Positions 1-6,149 of a stretch of 6,737 nt of DNA are shown piece by piece. The notes under the pieces are model-generated. The model was not told the DNA's origin. It did not search any database and saw only the letters and a list, made by a program, of their open reading frames with translations. Source of the DNA: Anaeromyxobacter_A sp035636195 (GTDB taxonomy: Bacteria > Myxococcota > Myxococcia > Myxococcales > Anaeromyxobacteraceae). Location: contig DASPZP010000196.1 of assembly GCA_035636195.1 (NCBI GenBank), positions 1 through 6,737 on the forward strand, read 5' to 3'. Position 1 is the first letter of the stretch, and each line of letters begins with the position of its first letter. The position numbers and the translations under genes were made by a program.

Positions 1-2207
1 GCTCGCCGCGCCTCCGCTGGCCGGTTCTGCGCGTGCTCCGCCAGCGCCACGCCCATGAGCCGGCCCAGCTCCTGGGGGTGCTTCTCGAAGCTGGCCAGCG
101 CCAGGGCTGGCTGGCCCTCGAGCAGCGAGAGCACCCCCAGCACGAAGTCGATCCCTTCCATCTGGGGCGCCATCTCTCTCGCGCGCGCGAAGGCGCTGCG
201 GGCGGGGCCGAGCTGGTTCGCCAGCATGTAGTAACCACCCAGCGCCTTCCAGTTCGCCGCGAACAGCGGGTCGATCTCTACCGCCTTCCGCGCCGCCGCG
301 ATGGCGTCATCGCGCCGCCCCAGCGCCGCGAGCAGGATGGCGGAGCGCCGCTGGGTGTTGGCGTCGCCGGAGGCGAGGGAGAGTGCATGGTCCATGTCGA
401 GCTGGGCTCCGTGCCAGTCCCAGTGGACGATGGCGCGGAGCAGGCTGCGCGCCGCGTAGCCCTCGGCCAGGTCGGGGTCGAGCGCGATCGCCTTCTCGGC
501 CGCCTCCAGCGAGCGGCGCGCCACGCTCGCCGCTTCCGCCGGCGTGGAGGCGTCCTCCGTCAGGTTGGAGAGCTGGATGGCGAGGCCTGACCAGGCAGGC
601 GCGTAGGTGGGATCGAGCGCGATGGCCTGCTCGTAGGCGCCAGCCGCCCGGCGAAAGCCATCCGGCGTGAACCGTGCGTAGAACTGGCGCGCCAGCAAGT
701 ACTGCTCGTAGACCTCGGGGCTGGTGGCACGCCGCACCCGGACCGGCGGCGCGCGCCCCGGCAAGAGCTTGACCTCGAGCGCCCGGACCACCGCCTTCGC
801 GATGTCGTCCTGGACCGCGAAGATGTCCGCCAGGTCGCGGTCGAACGTCTCCGACCAGAGGTGGTAGCCGTCCTGGACGTCGACGATCTGCGCCGTGATG
901 CGGACGCGGTTGCCCGCCTTGCGGACGCTGCCTTCGAGCACGGCGCCGACGTTGAGCTTCTGGCCGATGACGCGCAGGTCCTCGCCGCGGCCCTTGAAGG
1001 CGAACGCCGAGGAGCGCCCCGCGACGTGCAGCCCCTCGACGTGCGCGAGCGCGTTCAGGATCTCTTCGGACAGTCCCTCCGAGAAGTACTCCTGGTCCCG
1101 CTGGGGACTCAGGTCGGCGAACGGCAACACGGCGATGGAGGGTGACACGACCCGCGCGGCGGCGAAGGGCCGCCGGTGGGCGACGACCGCGAACAGTCCT
1201 GCGCCGAGCAGCGCGCCCGCCATCACCAGGACCGCCCAGCGCCAGGGCGCGCGACGGCGCCGGCGGACCGGGATGGAGCTCCCGGAGGCGGGAGCGCGCG
1301 CCAGCTCTTGCTGGAGCATGCAGAGCGCGGCCAGGACCTCGGTGGCGTCGCGAGGGCGCTTCACCGGATCGCGCTCCACCATCCGTCCCACCAGCTCCCC
1401 CAGCGCCGGGAGCTCCGCGACCTCCAGCGAAGGAGCGGGCCGGGTCCCGCGGACGACCTCCGCGCCGTCCTCGCCGTACGGAAGCTCGTCCGCGAGCATC
1501 CGGTACAGGACGACCCCGAGCGCGAAGACGTCGGTCCGCTCGTCCTCGGGCGCGCCGCGCCACTGCTCGGGCGCCATGTACGCCGGGGTGCCGCCCGCGA
1601 GCTTCCTGCGGCCGAAAGCGTGGGCCATCCCGAGGTCGAGCAGCTTCACCTGGCCGTCATCGCACAGGTGGATGTTCCCCGGCGTGAGGTCGCGGTGGAT
1701 GACCCCTCGCTCGTGAGCGTGGGCGAGGCCCTTCGCCACCTCCACGCCCACCCGGACCGCCTCGCTCACCGAGAGCCTGCCGTGCGCCAGGCGAGCCGAG
1801 AGGCTGCGGCCGTGCAGGAGCTCGAGGACGAGGTACGGACCGTGCTCGCTCCGCCCGACGTCGTGCAGCGTGACGATGTTGGGATGCGAGAGTCGCGCCG
1901 CAGCCTCGGCCTCCTGGAGCAGCCGTTCCTCCCGCGCCCCGGGGCGATCGCCGGCGCAGATCGCCTTGAAGGCGACCATCCTCCCGAGCTCCCGATCGCG
2001 GGCCTCGTAGACGACGCCGAACCCGCCGCGCCCCACCTCCCGGATGAGCTCGAAGCGGCCGATCACGAGGCCGGGCCGGAGCGCGGCTTCCCACGCCGAG
2101 CCCGGCGCGGACCCGGGCGCGCGCACGAGCTCCTCGAGCAGCGCCGAGAGCGCTCCAGGCCGAACCCCACGGGCGGGGCGCTCGTCGTCCGCCTCGGTCA
2201 ACGCCAC
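1..2207 (-). CDS. Membrane Ser/Thr protein kinase with TolB-like and TPR sensor region (3' end outside window)
   Basis: Eukaryotic-type (Hanks) kinase, predicted to phosphorylate Ser/Thr on unknown cytoplasmic targets. I translated 735 codons by hand with no stop; the C-terminus lies beyond the left edge. Residues counted from GTG 2207: glycine loop GRGGFGVV about 59-66, ATP lysine in VAFK at 81, probable C-helix Glu 99, catalytic HRDLTPGN with Asp173 and Asn178, metal-binding DLG at 191, APE at 212-214. A membrane helix follows at about 324-343, after a basic RRRR stretch. Next comes a TolB/FlgO-like domain (SIAVLPFADLS at 357 to WSETFDRDLADIF near 451-463), then TPR-like repeats from about 495 (AYEQAIALDPTYAPAW; AARKAVEIDPLFAANW). 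In the family this predicts a cytoplasmic kinase with a periplasmic sensing region. The start is uncertain: GTG 2207, TTG 2201 and GTG 2336 all lack a good Shine-Dalgarno; 2207 gives a compact N-terminus. It lies downstream of the secreted NTF2-like gene on the same strand. Confidence 0.9.
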   Translation of the reverse strand, partial: MALTEADDERPARGVRPGALSALLEELVRAPGSAPGSAWEAALRPGLVIGRFELIREVGRGGFGVVYEARDRELGRMVAFKAICAGDRPGAREERLLQEAEAAARLSHPNIVTLHDVGRSEHGPYLVLELLHGRSLSARLAHGRLSVSEAVRVGVEVAKGLAHAHERGVIHRDLTPGNIHLCDDGQVKLLDLGMAHAFGRRKLAGGTPAYMAPEQWRGAPEDERTDVFALGVVLYRMLADELPYGEDGAEVVRGTRPAPSLEVAELPALGELVGRMVERDPVKRPRDATEVLAALCMLQQELARAPASGSSIPVRRRRRAPWRWAVLVMAGALLGAGLFAVVAHRRPFAAARVVSPSIAVLPFADLSPQRDQEYFSEGLSEEILNALAHVEGLHVAGRSSAFAFKGRGEDLRVIGQKLNVGAVLEGSVRKAGNRVRITAQIVDVQDGYHLWSETFDRDLADIFAVQDDIAKAVVRALEVKLLPGRAPPVRVRRATSPEVYEQYLLARQFYARFTPDGFRRAAGAYEQAIALDPTYAPAWSGLAIQLSNLTEDASTPAEAASVARRSLEAAEKAIALDPDLAEGYAARSLLRAIVHWDWHGAQLDMDHALSLASGDANTQRRSAILLAALGRRDDAIAAARKAVEIDPLFAANWKALGGYYMLANQLGPARSAFARAREMAPQMEGIDFVLGVLSLLEGQPALALASFEKHPQELGRLMGVALAEHAQNRPAEARR

Positions 2208-2249
2208 GACGTGAGCGTAGCTGAACGGGGCGGTCTGCGCCGGACAAGC

Positions 2250-2266
2250 CTCGGCCGAGCGCCGAG
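2250..2266. other. Small hairpin between the NTF2-like gene and the kinase gene
   Basis: CTCGGC (2250-2255) and GCCGAG (2261-2266) form a perfect 6-bp stem with a 5-base loop. It lies in the roughly 165-base gap after the NTF2-like stop codon and before the chosen kinase start. No T-run follows on the minus strand, so it is not a standard intrinsic terminator. It could weaken transcription into the kinase gene or be a chance palindrome in GC-rich DNA. If the kinase starts at GTG 2336 the hairpin would be coding. Confidence 0.25.
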
Positions 2267-2372
2267 TCCGCTTCGAGGGAGGCCGTGCGTGGGCGCGGGC
2301 AGCTCCCCATCTGGGACCTCCAGCTCGGCGCCTCACGAGGTGTGAGGGCGCGCTCTCCGGAGCCCGCCTTCT

Positions 2373-3062
2373 CTATTTCGTCGGCGGGGAGGTCCCTTGC
2401 GGCTCGGCGGGGTTGGCGGGGTTGGTCCCCGTGCTCGGCGGCGCCGGCGATGGCGAAGCCGAACCCGTGGAACCCGTGCCCGAAGTCGAACCCGTGCCGG
2501 AGGGCTCGGCCGGCAGCGAAGCAGCCCCCGGCTTCTCCTTCATCATGTCGCCCCAGCCGCCCTCCACCATCGACTTGATCCGCCACTGACCGTCCTTGCG
2601 GACGAGGATCATCGAGCTGCGGCCGCTCGTCGTCTTGTCGCCGGTCGTCATCGTCCACTGATTGTCGAGCGACGCGAGCGAATCGGTGAGCAGGAAGATG
2701 GTGGGCTTCTCCGCCATCTTCACGCCGGGCATCGGCTTGTAGAACGGCGCCATGACCTCCATCCACTTCTCCCGCGTCCAGGACTCGGCCGTCGCCTCGC
2801 CCTTCGAATCGTCGGTGACCATCAGCACCGGGAAGTCGACGAGGGCGACCGCGGCGGTCAGATCGCCGTTCTTGGCGGCCGCGTGCATCGCCTTGGAGAG
2901 GGCCGCGATCTCCTTCCTGTCTTGCTGGTCGTTCGTGACCTTGCGCGGGACCCACCCAGCCATGGGATCCTTGGTGTCCTTGGTGGAAGCGGTCGCTGGC
3001 TCTGCCGCGAATCCCGAGGGCACGAACGCGAACAGCGTCACCCAAAGCGCGAGCTTCTTCAT
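2373..3062 (-). CDS. Secreted NTF2-like (SnoaL/DUF4440-type) protein with low-complexity tail
   Basis: A 229-residue exported protein of unknown function. Residues 1-20 form a typical signal peptide: KK, a hydrophobic core (LALWVTLFAFV), and likely cleavage around GFA-A-E. No lipobox cysteine is present. Residues about 45-175 read as an NTF2-like fold: an N-terminal helix (EIAALSKAMHAAAKNGDLTA), an FPVLMVTDD strand, SWTREKWMEVM, and a closing strand with the SnoaL/DUF4440-like pattern ILVRKDGQWRIKSMVEGGW. Residues 180-229 are a Gly/Ser/Thr/Pro/Ala tail with short repeats. The ATG start is supported by GGGGAGG six bases upstream and by the signal peptide beginning there. NTF2-like domains bind small ligands or act as enzymes; nothing here fixes a substrate. 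It may be co-transcribed with the kinase downstream, so an envelope signalling role is possible but unproven. Its promoter and signal peptide resemble those at 6091-6223. Confidence 0.88.
   Translation of the reverse strand: MKKLALWVTLFAFVPSGFAAEPATASTKDTKDPMAGWVPRKVTNDQQDRKEIAALSKAMHAAAKNGDLTAAVALVDFPVLMVTDDSKGEATAESWTREKWMEVMAPFYKPMPGVKMAEKPTIFLLTDSLASLDNQWTMTTGDKTTSGRSSMILVRKDGQWRIKSMVEGGWGDMMKEKPGAASLPAEPSGTGSTSGTGSTGSASPSPAPPSTGTNPANPAEPQGTSPPTK
2461..2496. repeat. Short 9-bp direct repeat in the secreted protein tail
   Basis: GAACCCGTG occurs at 2461-2469, 2470-2478 and 2488-2496, inside codons for the Gly-Thr-Gly-Ser stretch of the secreted NTF2-like protein. A second small duplication (CGGGGTTGG twice, 2409-2426) encodes Asn-Pro-Ala repeats. 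Such repeats are prone to slippage and probably explain a tail of variable length. Confidence 0.7.
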
Positions 3063-3137
3063 GTGGCCTCCCCTTTCGCCTGACCCCGGCGCGCGCTAAT
3101 TACTGGGCGCATCCCGGCGCGGCAACACGCAGGGAGG
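3004..3137 (-). repeat. Duplicated promoter-leader-signal-peptide block, copy 1
   Basis: This block matches 6091-6223 in the same orientation. By hand alignment, the signal-peptide codons 3004-3062 match 6091-6149 without gaps at 45 of 59 positions. The promoter part 3097-3137 matches 6183-6223 at 28 of 41, including GGCAAC-N4-AGGGAGG in both. The leader between them is one base longer here (34 versus 33). Codon bias alone could favour similar signal-peptide codons, but the matching non-coding part argues for common descent. Confidence 0.6.
3097..3125 (-). promoter_or_regulatory. Possible sigma-70-type promoter of the secreted NTF2-like gene
   Basis: On the minus strand TTGCCG (3120-3125) is followed after 17 bases by TAATTA (3097-3102), one of the few AT-rich spots in the region. 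It lies 34 bases before the ATG at 3062. The -10 match is weak (AGTAAT at shorter spacing is an alternative), but the element recurs with the same 17-base spacing at 6183-6211. Confidence 0.35.
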
Positions 3138-3153
3138 GGCTGCGACGGACCAT

Positions 3154-3190
3154 CGAGCCCCGCCGCTCCGGGCGGGCGACCCGGGGCTCG
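3154..3190. promoter_or_regulatory. Hairpin in the leader of the xdhC-type gene
   Basis: CGAGCCCCG (3154-3162) and CGGGGCTCG (3182-3190) are perfectly complementary over 9 bp. CCGC (3163-3166) can also pair with GCGG (3172-3175), giving about 13 bp with a bulge. It ends about 35 bases before the ATG at 3226 and has no T-run after it. It could be an operator palindrome, an RNA leader structure or a spacer between divergent promoters. Confidence 0.4.
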
Positions 3191-3225
3191 CCGAGCGGCC
3201 CGTCGCGAAGAAGGGGAAACCTTTC

Positions 3226-4314
3226 ATGAAGCACTGGCAGGACACGACCTCGGCTCTCGAACGCATGCTCGGGCTCACCTCCGGGAGCCGCGCCGCGCTC
3301 GCGACGGTCGTGCGCATCGAGGGCTCGGCTTACCGGCGCCCGGGGGCGAAGCTCGTCGTCGACGATCGCGGCTCGACCTGGGGCAGCGTCAGCGGCGGGT
3401 GCCTCGAGGCCGACGTGCGGGAGCGCGCGCTCGAGGTCATCCGCTCCGGGATCCCCGTGCTGCGCCACTACGACACCGGCCCGAACGACTCCAAGGTCTG
3501 GGGGCTCGGGCTGGGCTGTGAGGGCTCGGTCGACGTATTCATCCAGCCCGCCTCGGACCCGATCCTGCAGGAGGTCCACCTGCGCCTGTCCGAGCTCCTC
3601 TCCACGCGGACTGCCTGCGTGCTCACCACCTTCGTCGCCGGGCCCCACGTGGCGCGCACGCACATCCAGGTGCCTGCCGGGATCGAAGGCACGGGCGGAA
3701 TCGGTGACGCAGCGCTCGACGGGGCGATCGGCCGCGAGGCGGCGGGCCTCTTCGATCGCGGCGAGAGCAAGCTCCTCGAGCTCGGTCCGCACCGCGTCTT
3801 CATCGAGACGCTGACCCCCCCGCCGCACCTCGTCATCTTCGGAGCGGGCGACGACGCGCGGCCGCTCGCCCAGGTCGCGGACCAGGTGGGCTTCGACGTC
3901 ACGGTCGTCGACCATCGCCCGGCTTACCTCGCGCCCGAGCGCTTTCCGCAGCACGTGCGATGCGTCCTCAGGCGCGCGACGGAGGGCGTGGCGGGGCTGG
4001 GCCTCGGCCGGCGCCATTTCGCGGTCGTGCAGACTCATGCGCTCGATCATGACCGGGAGTGGATGCGTGCCTTGCTGCGCGAGCCGCTCGCATACCTGGG
4101 CCTGCTCGGACCTCGCTCTCGCAAGGCCGCCCTGCTGCGGGAGCTGGGCGTTGAAGGCGAGCCCGCGCAGCTCTTCGCGCCCGTGGGGCTCGACCTGGGG
4201 GCCGAGGGTCCGGAGCAGATCGCGATCAGCATCGTGGCCGAGGCGCTCGCGGTGTACGCCGGCCGCTCGCCGGATCATCTCCGCGCCCGCGGCGGGGGCA
4301 TCCATGCGCCGTGA
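3226..4314 (+). CDS. xdhC: XdhC/CoxI-family molybdenum hydroxylase maturation protein
   Basis: Members of this family bind molybdenum cofactor, help its sulfuration and deliver it to xanthine dehydrogenase or CO-dehydrogenase-type enzymes in the cytoplasm. The 362 residues contain both expected domains. The N-terminal XdhC/CoxI domain has GSAYRRPGAKLVV (33-45), the GSVSGGCLEADV motif with Cys59, and GLGLGCEGSVDVF with Cys98. The C-terminal Rossmann-type domain begins HLVIFGAGDDA (201-211) and carries YLGLLGPRSRK (290-300) and a closing PVGLDLGAEGPEQIAISIVAE-type stretch. Length is normal for a two-domain member. AAGGGG (3211-3216) lies about nine bases before the ATG; AAGG and CCTT (3220-3223) could pair and partly mask it. 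The stop overlaps the start of the MobA-like gene by 11 bases, so the pair is probably translationally coupled. The enzyme it serves is not in the window; a CoxI-type rather than strict XdhC role is equally possible. Confidence 0.93.
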   Translation: MKHWQDTTSALERMLGLTSGSRAALATVVRIEGSAYRRPGAKLVVDDRGSTWGSVSGGCLEADVRERALEVIRSGIPVLRHYDTGPNDSKVWGLGLGCEGSVDVFIQPASDPILQEVHLRLSELLSTRTACVLTTFVAGPHVARTHIQVPAGIEGTGGIGDAALDGAIGREAAGLFDRGESKLLELGPHRVFIETLTPPPHLVIFGAGDDARPLAQVADQVGFDVTVVDHRPAYLAPERFPQHVRCVLRRATEGVAGLGLGRRHFAVVQTHALDHDREWMRALLREPLAYLGLLGPRSRKAALLRELGVEGEPAQLFAPVGLDLGAEGPEQIAISIVAEALAVYAGRSPDHLRARGGGIHAP

Positions 4315-4915
4315 GCGAGCTGGCGGCGTCGCCGGGATCGTGCTGGCGGCGGGGTCGTCCACCCGGATGGGCAAGAACAAGCTCCTGCTGCCGCTGGGTG
4401 GCTCCACCGTGCTCCGGCGCGCGGTGGCGACCGCGATCGCCGGCGGTCTCGATCCCGTCCTGGTGGTGATCGGCCACGAGAGCGAGGCCGCCCGCGCTGA
4501 GCTGGCGGGGCTCGCCTGCACGCCCGTCCTGAATCGCGACCACGTCCTCGGGATCAACGGCTCGCTGCGCGCCGGCATCGCCGCCGTCCCGGCCGGCTGC
4601 GCCGCGGCGGTCGTGATCCTGGCGGATATGCCGCTCGTGACCGGGGAGATGGTCAGTGCGGTCGTCGAGCGGTTCCGCTCGGGTGGAGCGCCGCTCGTGC
4701 TCTCCGTCTATGGCGACGTCCTGGCGCCGCCCACGCTCTACGCTCGCGAGCTCTTCCCGGAGCTGTCGGCGGCGGAGGGAGAGGCCTGCGGGAAGCGGGT
4801 CATGAAGCGCCACCGCGGCGAGGCGCTCGAGCTCGCCTGGCCGGCGGCGAGGCTGGCCGACCTCGACGTCCCGGCCGACGTCGAGCGCGCTCGCAGGGAG
4901 CTCGGGGGAAGCTAG
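4304..4915 (+). CDS. MobA/MocA-like nucleotidyltransferase (molybdopterin cytidylyltransferase type)
   Basis: A 203-residue NTP_transf_3-type protein. MocA relatives transfer CMP (MobA: GMP) to molybdopterin, making the dinucleotide cofactor of molybdenum hydroxylases. The nucleotide-binding signature LAAGSSTRMGKNKLLLPL lies at 14-31, VVIGHE near 61-66, NRDHVLGINGSLRAGI at 77-92, and the metal-binding LADMPLV with Asp108. ATG 4304 is preferred because the signature then begins at the usual distance from the N-terminus, a G-rich stretch lies just upstream, and the codons before it are the xdhC 3' end in another frame. Two later motifs differ from standard MocA: APPTLY where G(H/R)PVLF is usual, and EGEACGKR where GDxGAR is usual. 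The length is typical. Its fusion-like overlap with the XdhC-family gene supports a role in the same cofactor pathway; the nucleotide used cannot be read from the sequence. Confidence 0.88.
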   Translation: MRRERAGGVAGIVLAAGSSTRMGKNKLLLPLGGSTVLRRAVATAIAGGLDPVLVVIGHESEAARAELAGLACTPVLNRDHVLGINGSLRAGIAAVPAGCAAAVVILADMPLVTGEMVSAVVERFRSGGAPLVLSVYGDVLAPPTLYARELFPELSAAEGEACGKRVMKRHRGEALELAWPAARLADLDVPADVERARRELGGS

Positions 4916-4936
4916 TCTAGACGGACAGGACCGCGA

Positions 4937-5983
4937 TCAGAACTCCTCGCCAAACGAGACGTAGACGGCGGCCGAGCCCTGCGCGGCGTATCCCAGCTCG
5001 ACGCGCACGAGGACGGCCTCGTCCCAGAGCAGGCGCGCCCCCGCGAAGCCTCCCAGCGCCGCGATGGTCGAGTAGCCGCGCTGATGCGCCGCGCCGGCAT
5101 CGACCCCGGCCGCCAGCCCGAGATCGAGGCGCCGCTCCAGGGGATGCCACGTGCGGACGTCCATCCGCAACTCGAGGTTCCCGAGCAGCTTGTCCTCACC
5201 CGACAGGCGGTAGCGGGCGACGCCGCGGACGGTCTCGCCACCCCCCAGCCCATCCCCGAACTCGACGCCCTCATAGACCGTCCGCTCGAAGAACGGCACA
5301 CGCCCTCGCTTCAGGTCGGCCATGAGCCGCATCGCCAGCCGCGCGCCCGGGAAGAGCGGCAGGTAGCCCCTGAACGTCAGGTTGCCACCCCCGAAGGAAT
5401 AAGCGAGCGGACCGCCGAGGGCGGGGGAACCAAAGAGTGAAGCATTGACGTAGAGTCCTCGACGGGTGCCAGCTTCCTCGTCGCGCGTGTCGAGGAGGAG
5501 ACCCGCCTCCGCGAGCGCGACGTCTCCCCCGCCGAACCCGAGCGGCCGCTCGGCGGCGAGCAGGGGACCCGACGCCATCATGTCGACGCGCAGCCAGCGC
5601 AGGCGTCCGTAGGTGCTCAACGACCTCGCGATCGGCGCGGCGAGGAGCGCCGACGCGAACGCGCGCCGGTCGTGGTAGCGGTACTCGGGCGGCGGCGTGC
5701 CCGAGCCTGGCGCGATGGGCAGGCCACCGAGGCGCGCTCCCTCGCCCCAGTAAGGAGCCAGGTTGTCGTCGGCGAGGCGCACGTCCCAGGCAGTGCGAGC
5801 CCTCGTGCCGAGGAGCCGGTAGTCGTACCACCGAGCCTCGATGAAGCGGGGGCCGCGGGTGGCGTACGCCACGCCCAGGCTCAACCGGTCGCGTCGCTCC
5901 GGGCGCAGGTCGCCCACCCGGTACAGGTAGGCCGCGGCCCCTACAGTCAGCCCGACGTCGCTCCCGTATGCGACGTTGGGCAC
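4937..5983 (-). CDS. Omp85/BamA-TamA-like outer-membrane beta-barrel without POTRA domains; N-terminus probably broken
   Basis: Predicted outer-membrane barrel, 348 residues from GTG 5983. The frame shows alternating amphipathic strands and Omp85-like motifs: LLLDTRDEEAGTRRGLYV (162-179), GGETVRGVARYRLSGEDKLLGNLELR (248-273 region) and a last strand ending VYVSFGEEF, with the terminal Phe used for BAM-dependent assembly. No POTRA domain is present, as in known 'noNterm' Omp85 relatives, so a translocase role is not implied. GTG 5983 has no Shine-Dalgarno and leaves no signal peptide. The frame stays open upstream to a stop at 6080-6082 and reads plausibly as NDPPSTAQPIPGPWRIAG before the barrel, but contains no start codon there. 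The only signal peptide nearby (6149) is in another frame. The 1213 bases from 6149 to 4937 are one base more than a multiple of three. Convergent with the MobA-like gene, 21 bases apart. Confidence 0.78.
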   Translation of the reverse strand: MPNVAYGSDVGLTVGAAAYLYRVGDLRPERRDRLSLGVAYATRGPRFIEARWYDYRLLGTRARTAWDVRLADDNLAPYWGEGARLGGLPIAPGSGTPPPEYRYHDRRAFASALLAAPIARSLSTYGRLRWLRVDMMASGPLLAAERPLGFGGGDVALAEAGLLLDTRDEEAGTRRGLYVNASLFGSPALGGPLAYSFGGGNLTFRGYLPLFPGARLAMRLMADLKRGRVPFFERTVYEGVEFGDGLGGGETVRGVARYRLSGEDKLLGNLELRMDVRTWHPLERRLDLGLAAGVDAGAAHQRGYSTIAALGGFAGARLLWDEAVLVRVELGYAAQGSAAVYVSFGEEF

Positions 5984-6032
5984 GCCTGCGATGCGCCAAG
6001 GCCCGGGTATCGGCTGAGCCGTGGAGGGCGGA

Positions 6033-6149
6033 TCATTTCGTAGGGGGTGACCCCGTCCCCGGTGTCTCGGTGGTGGATCCTACCTGGTCAGCGGCGAATC
6101 CCGCCGGCGCGAACGCGAACGATGCCAGGAGCATCGCGAGCTTCTTCAT
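6033..6149 (-). CDS. 38-residue signal-peptide ORF: frameshifted 5' end of barrel gene or deleted paralogue
   Basis: ATG 6149 has a good GAGGTGG Shine-Dalgarno and begins a clear signal peptide, MKKLAMLLASFAFAPAGFAA, followed by only 18 residues ending in GTGSPPTK and TGA (6033-6035). The signal peptide is close to that of the secreted NTF2-like protein, and the tail matches that protein's ending (EPQGTSPPTK against ETPGTGSPPTK). The barrel frame overlaps and continues downstream. If one A of the AAA run at 6036-6038 is removed, the frame reads on as PPTNDPPSTAQP and joins the barrel, giving a normal exported precursor. So this is either the true 5' end of the barrel gene with a single-base frameshift, or a paralogue of the NTF2-like gene that lost its domain. 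A real secreted 18-residue peptide is the least likely option. Confidence 0.65.
   Translation of the reverse strand: MKKLAMLLASFAFAPAGFAADQVGSTTETPGTGSPPTK

Noticed and set aside
307..2345. Several long plus- and minus-strand frames across the kinase region (for example 895-1716 and 1176-2345 plus, 307-1563 minus)
   Set aside because: All overlap the kinase frame, which has catalytic motifs and family order throughout; their translations are low-complexity Arg/Ala/Pro-rich.
2208..2375. Possible readthrough fusion of the NTF2-like protein with the kinase (same frame, only TAG 2373-2375 intervenes)
   Set aside because: An open stretch of about 55 codons is common at this G+C, the intervening translation has no domain character, and exporting a kinase domain makes little sense.
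4037..4303. Upstream extension of the MobA-like frame to 4037
   Set aside because: It lies inside the XdhC C-terminal domain, reads as Cys/Ser/Arg-rich noise, and the family's N-terminal motif fits the ATG at 4304.
3100..4578. Long open frame (492 codons) on the minus strand opposite the XdhC/MobA-like genes
   Set aside because: Its translation is rich in Arg, Asp and Glu without domains, and it mirrors the well-supported plus-strand genes; a typical antisense shadow in GC-rich DNA.
4916..4936. Terminator between the convergent MobA-like and barrel genes
   Set aside because: The 21-base gap shows only CTAGTCTAG-type short symmetry, with no stable stem or T-run.
6030..6045. Programmed +1 frameshift at AAA TGA, similar to prfB
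   Set aside because: The stop is UGA as in prfB, but the slippery codon differs and no Shine-Dalgarno-like stimulator lies at the right distance. Kept only as one possibility within the frame-break finding.
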